A stretch of DNA of 12,060 nucleotides from JBDUCV01 sp040003255. GTDB lineage: Bacteria; Actinomycetota; Actinomycetes; Mycobacteriales; Jatrophihabitantaceae. Numbering within the stretch: the first letter of the stretch is position 1; the number at the start of each line of letters is the position of its first letter. Position numbers and translations under genes: made by a program. The DNA is taken from NCBI GenBank assembly GCA_040003255.1, contig JBDUCV010000063.1, forward strand, positions 1-12,060. Direction: 5' to 3'. The notes beneath the pieces were generated by a model. The model was not told the origin of the DNA and searched no databases. It saw only the letters and a list, made by a program, of their open reading frames with translations. This document shows positions 11,344 through 12,060 of the stretch, piece after piece.

Positions 11344-12060
11344 ATGCCGGCCGGTCGCCTGAGCTACGAGAACTACCCCGACGTCGATGAGGTGTTGCGG
11401 CTGCTCAACAGCGGCCTCGACGAGATTCTGGGCGAGCAGTTGCTGGGGCTGTACCTCACCGGGTCACTCAGCTACGGCGGGTTCGACCCGGGCAGCAGCG
11501 ACATTGACCTGCTCGCACTGTTGCAGCGGCCGATCACCGCGGCTCAGCGCCTTGCGCTCAGCGCCCTGCACCTGGACCTCGCCATTCAACAGCCGAAGTG
11601 GGCCGCTCGCTTGGAGATTTCCTACCTGCCGCGCCACCTGCTCGCCAGCTCGGACCCGCCGGCGCAGCCGCCTCCCTACGTCAATGGCGGCCGGATGTGG
11701 GATCCGGACCCCCGGTATGGCCAGGAGTGGACGATGAACCTGTTCGTCCTGGGTGGACGAGGTATCGCGCTCCGCGGGCCGGCGCCTGCGGATGTCGTCC
11801 CTGATGTCAGCATGACCGCCATGCGGGCCGCGTCGCTGCGGTCACTGCACCAGGACTGGGCGCCGTTGCTCGACGACGCCACGCCGCTGCACGACCCGCA
11901 CCACCAGGCCTACATCACGCTCACACTGTGTCGAATACTGCACACCGCCGCCTGGGTACGTGCCGCGTACCCGCAGTGGGATGCGCTCGTGAGCCGCGGC
12001 CGACCCGCGCGGACCCTTAGGGCGTGGGGTCCAAATAGGAGCCGCCATAGATGTCGGAGT
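11344..12060 (+). CDS. AadA/DUF4111-like nucleotidyltransferase, 3' end beyond window
   Basis: The open frame runs from ATG 11344 to the right edge (239 codons, no stop). The N-terminal nucleotidyltransferase fold shows LYLTGSLSYGGFDPGSSDIDLLALL (residues 36-60), with Gly40-Ser41 and metal-binding Asp53 and Asp55, and a third carboxylate at Glu91 (RLEISYLP). The second part, WTMNLFVLGGRGIALRGPAP (129-148), and the helix ITLTLCRILHT (191-201) match the aminoglycoside-adenylyltransferase-like domain (DUF4111). Such proteins are common in actinobacteria and mostly of unproven substrate, so antibiotic resistance should not be assumed. Anomaly: after CRILHT the frame goes straight to AAWVRAAYPQWDALVS, whereas relatives usually have a further stretch there with an S-K motif. 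The following residues are Arg-rich and unlike the family. An internal deletion or frameshift near the 3' end is possible. Confidence 0.75.
   Translation, partial: MPAGRLSYENYPDVDEVLRLLNSGLDEILGEQLLGLYLTGSLSYGGFDPGSSDIDLLALLQRPITAAQRLALSALHLDLAIQQPKWAARLEISYLPRHLLASSDPPAQPPPYVNGGRMWDPDPRYGQEWTMNLFVLGGRGIALRGPAPADVVPDVSMTAMRAASLRSLHQDWAPLLDDATPLHDPHHQAYITLTLCRILHTAAWVRAAYPQWDALVSRGRPARTLRAWGPNRSRHRCRS
12017..12060 (-). CDS. Possible C-terminal codons of a minus-strand gene entering from the right
   Basis: Read on the minus strand from the right edge, one frame gives SDIYGGSYLDPTP and then TAA (12017-12019). The composition looks like a natural protein end and, if real, the gene is convergent with the nucleotidyltransferase and overlaps its unfinished frame. 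Fourteen codons are too few to name a product or to be sure. Confidence 0.25.
   Translation of the reverse strand, partial: SDIYGGSYLDPTP

Noticed and set aside
1..12060. CRISPR array, transposase, integrase or attachment sites
   Set aside because: No regularly spaced repeats, no transposase- or integrase-like proteins and no direct repeat next to the tRNA could be seen. The tRNA is cut by the edge, so an attachment site on its 3' side cannot be judged.
11344..12060. Calling the nucleotidyltransferase an antibiotic-resistance gene (aadA)
   Set aside because: Only the general fold and metal ligands are visible, the C-terminus looks abnormal, and most chromosomal actinobacterial members have no proven drug substrate.

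Overview
The window looks like the chromosome of a high-GC actinobacterium. GC-rich third codon positions dominate, GTG is used as a start codon several times, and genes overlap by 1-7 bases. The gene content is a phenylacetate (paa) catabolic cluster of the actinobacterial kind. I cannot name the genus from sequence alone.

Layout, left to right. A tRNA with a CAU anticodon (minus strand) is cut by the left edge. It is followed by a plus-strand Pr6Pr-type membrane protein whose reading frame is interrupted by an in-frame TAG inside its last membrane helix. A convergent gap then holds a GC hairpin. From 8305 down to about 956 runs one tightly packed minus-strand operon, paaJ-paaZ-paaA-paaB-paaC-paaD-paaE, ending in a short, internally deleted alpha/beta-hydrolase remnant. 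Divergent from paaJ, across 49 bp carrying a TetR-type inverted repeat and a shared AT-rich -10 region, lies a plus-strand pair paaI-paaR (thioesterase and TetR repressor). Convergent to these is a second minus-strand unit: a small class I methyltransferase followed by paaK (phenylacetate-CoA ligase). The right edge holds a divergent nucleotidyltransferase (AadA/DUF4111-like), truncated by the window, and possibly the last codons of a minus-strand gene entering from the right.

How the genes work together, from established paa pathway knowledge: PaaK activates phenylacetate to phenylacetyl-CoA. The PaaABC(D)E multicomponent epoxidase, fed electrons by PaaE and matured with help from PaaD, makes the ring-1,2-epoxide. 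After isomerisation by PaaG (not in this window), PaaZ hydrolyses the oxepin ring and oxidises the resulting aldehyde. PaaJ performs the thiolytic steps to acetyl-CoA and succinyl-CoA. PaaI removes CoA from dead-end or toxic CoA esters, and PaaR is expected to be released from DNA by phenylacetyl-CoA. PaaF, PaaG and PaaH are absent here and must be encoded elsewhere if the pathway is complete.

I found no CRISPR array, no transposase and no clearly new defence or mobile system. The most unusual points are the amber-interrupted membrane gene, the decayed hydrolase at the operon end, a compact divergent control region with a possibly leaderless paaJ, an acidic repeat-bearing N-terminal extension on PaaC, and a nucleotidyltransferase that seems to lack part of its C-terminal region.
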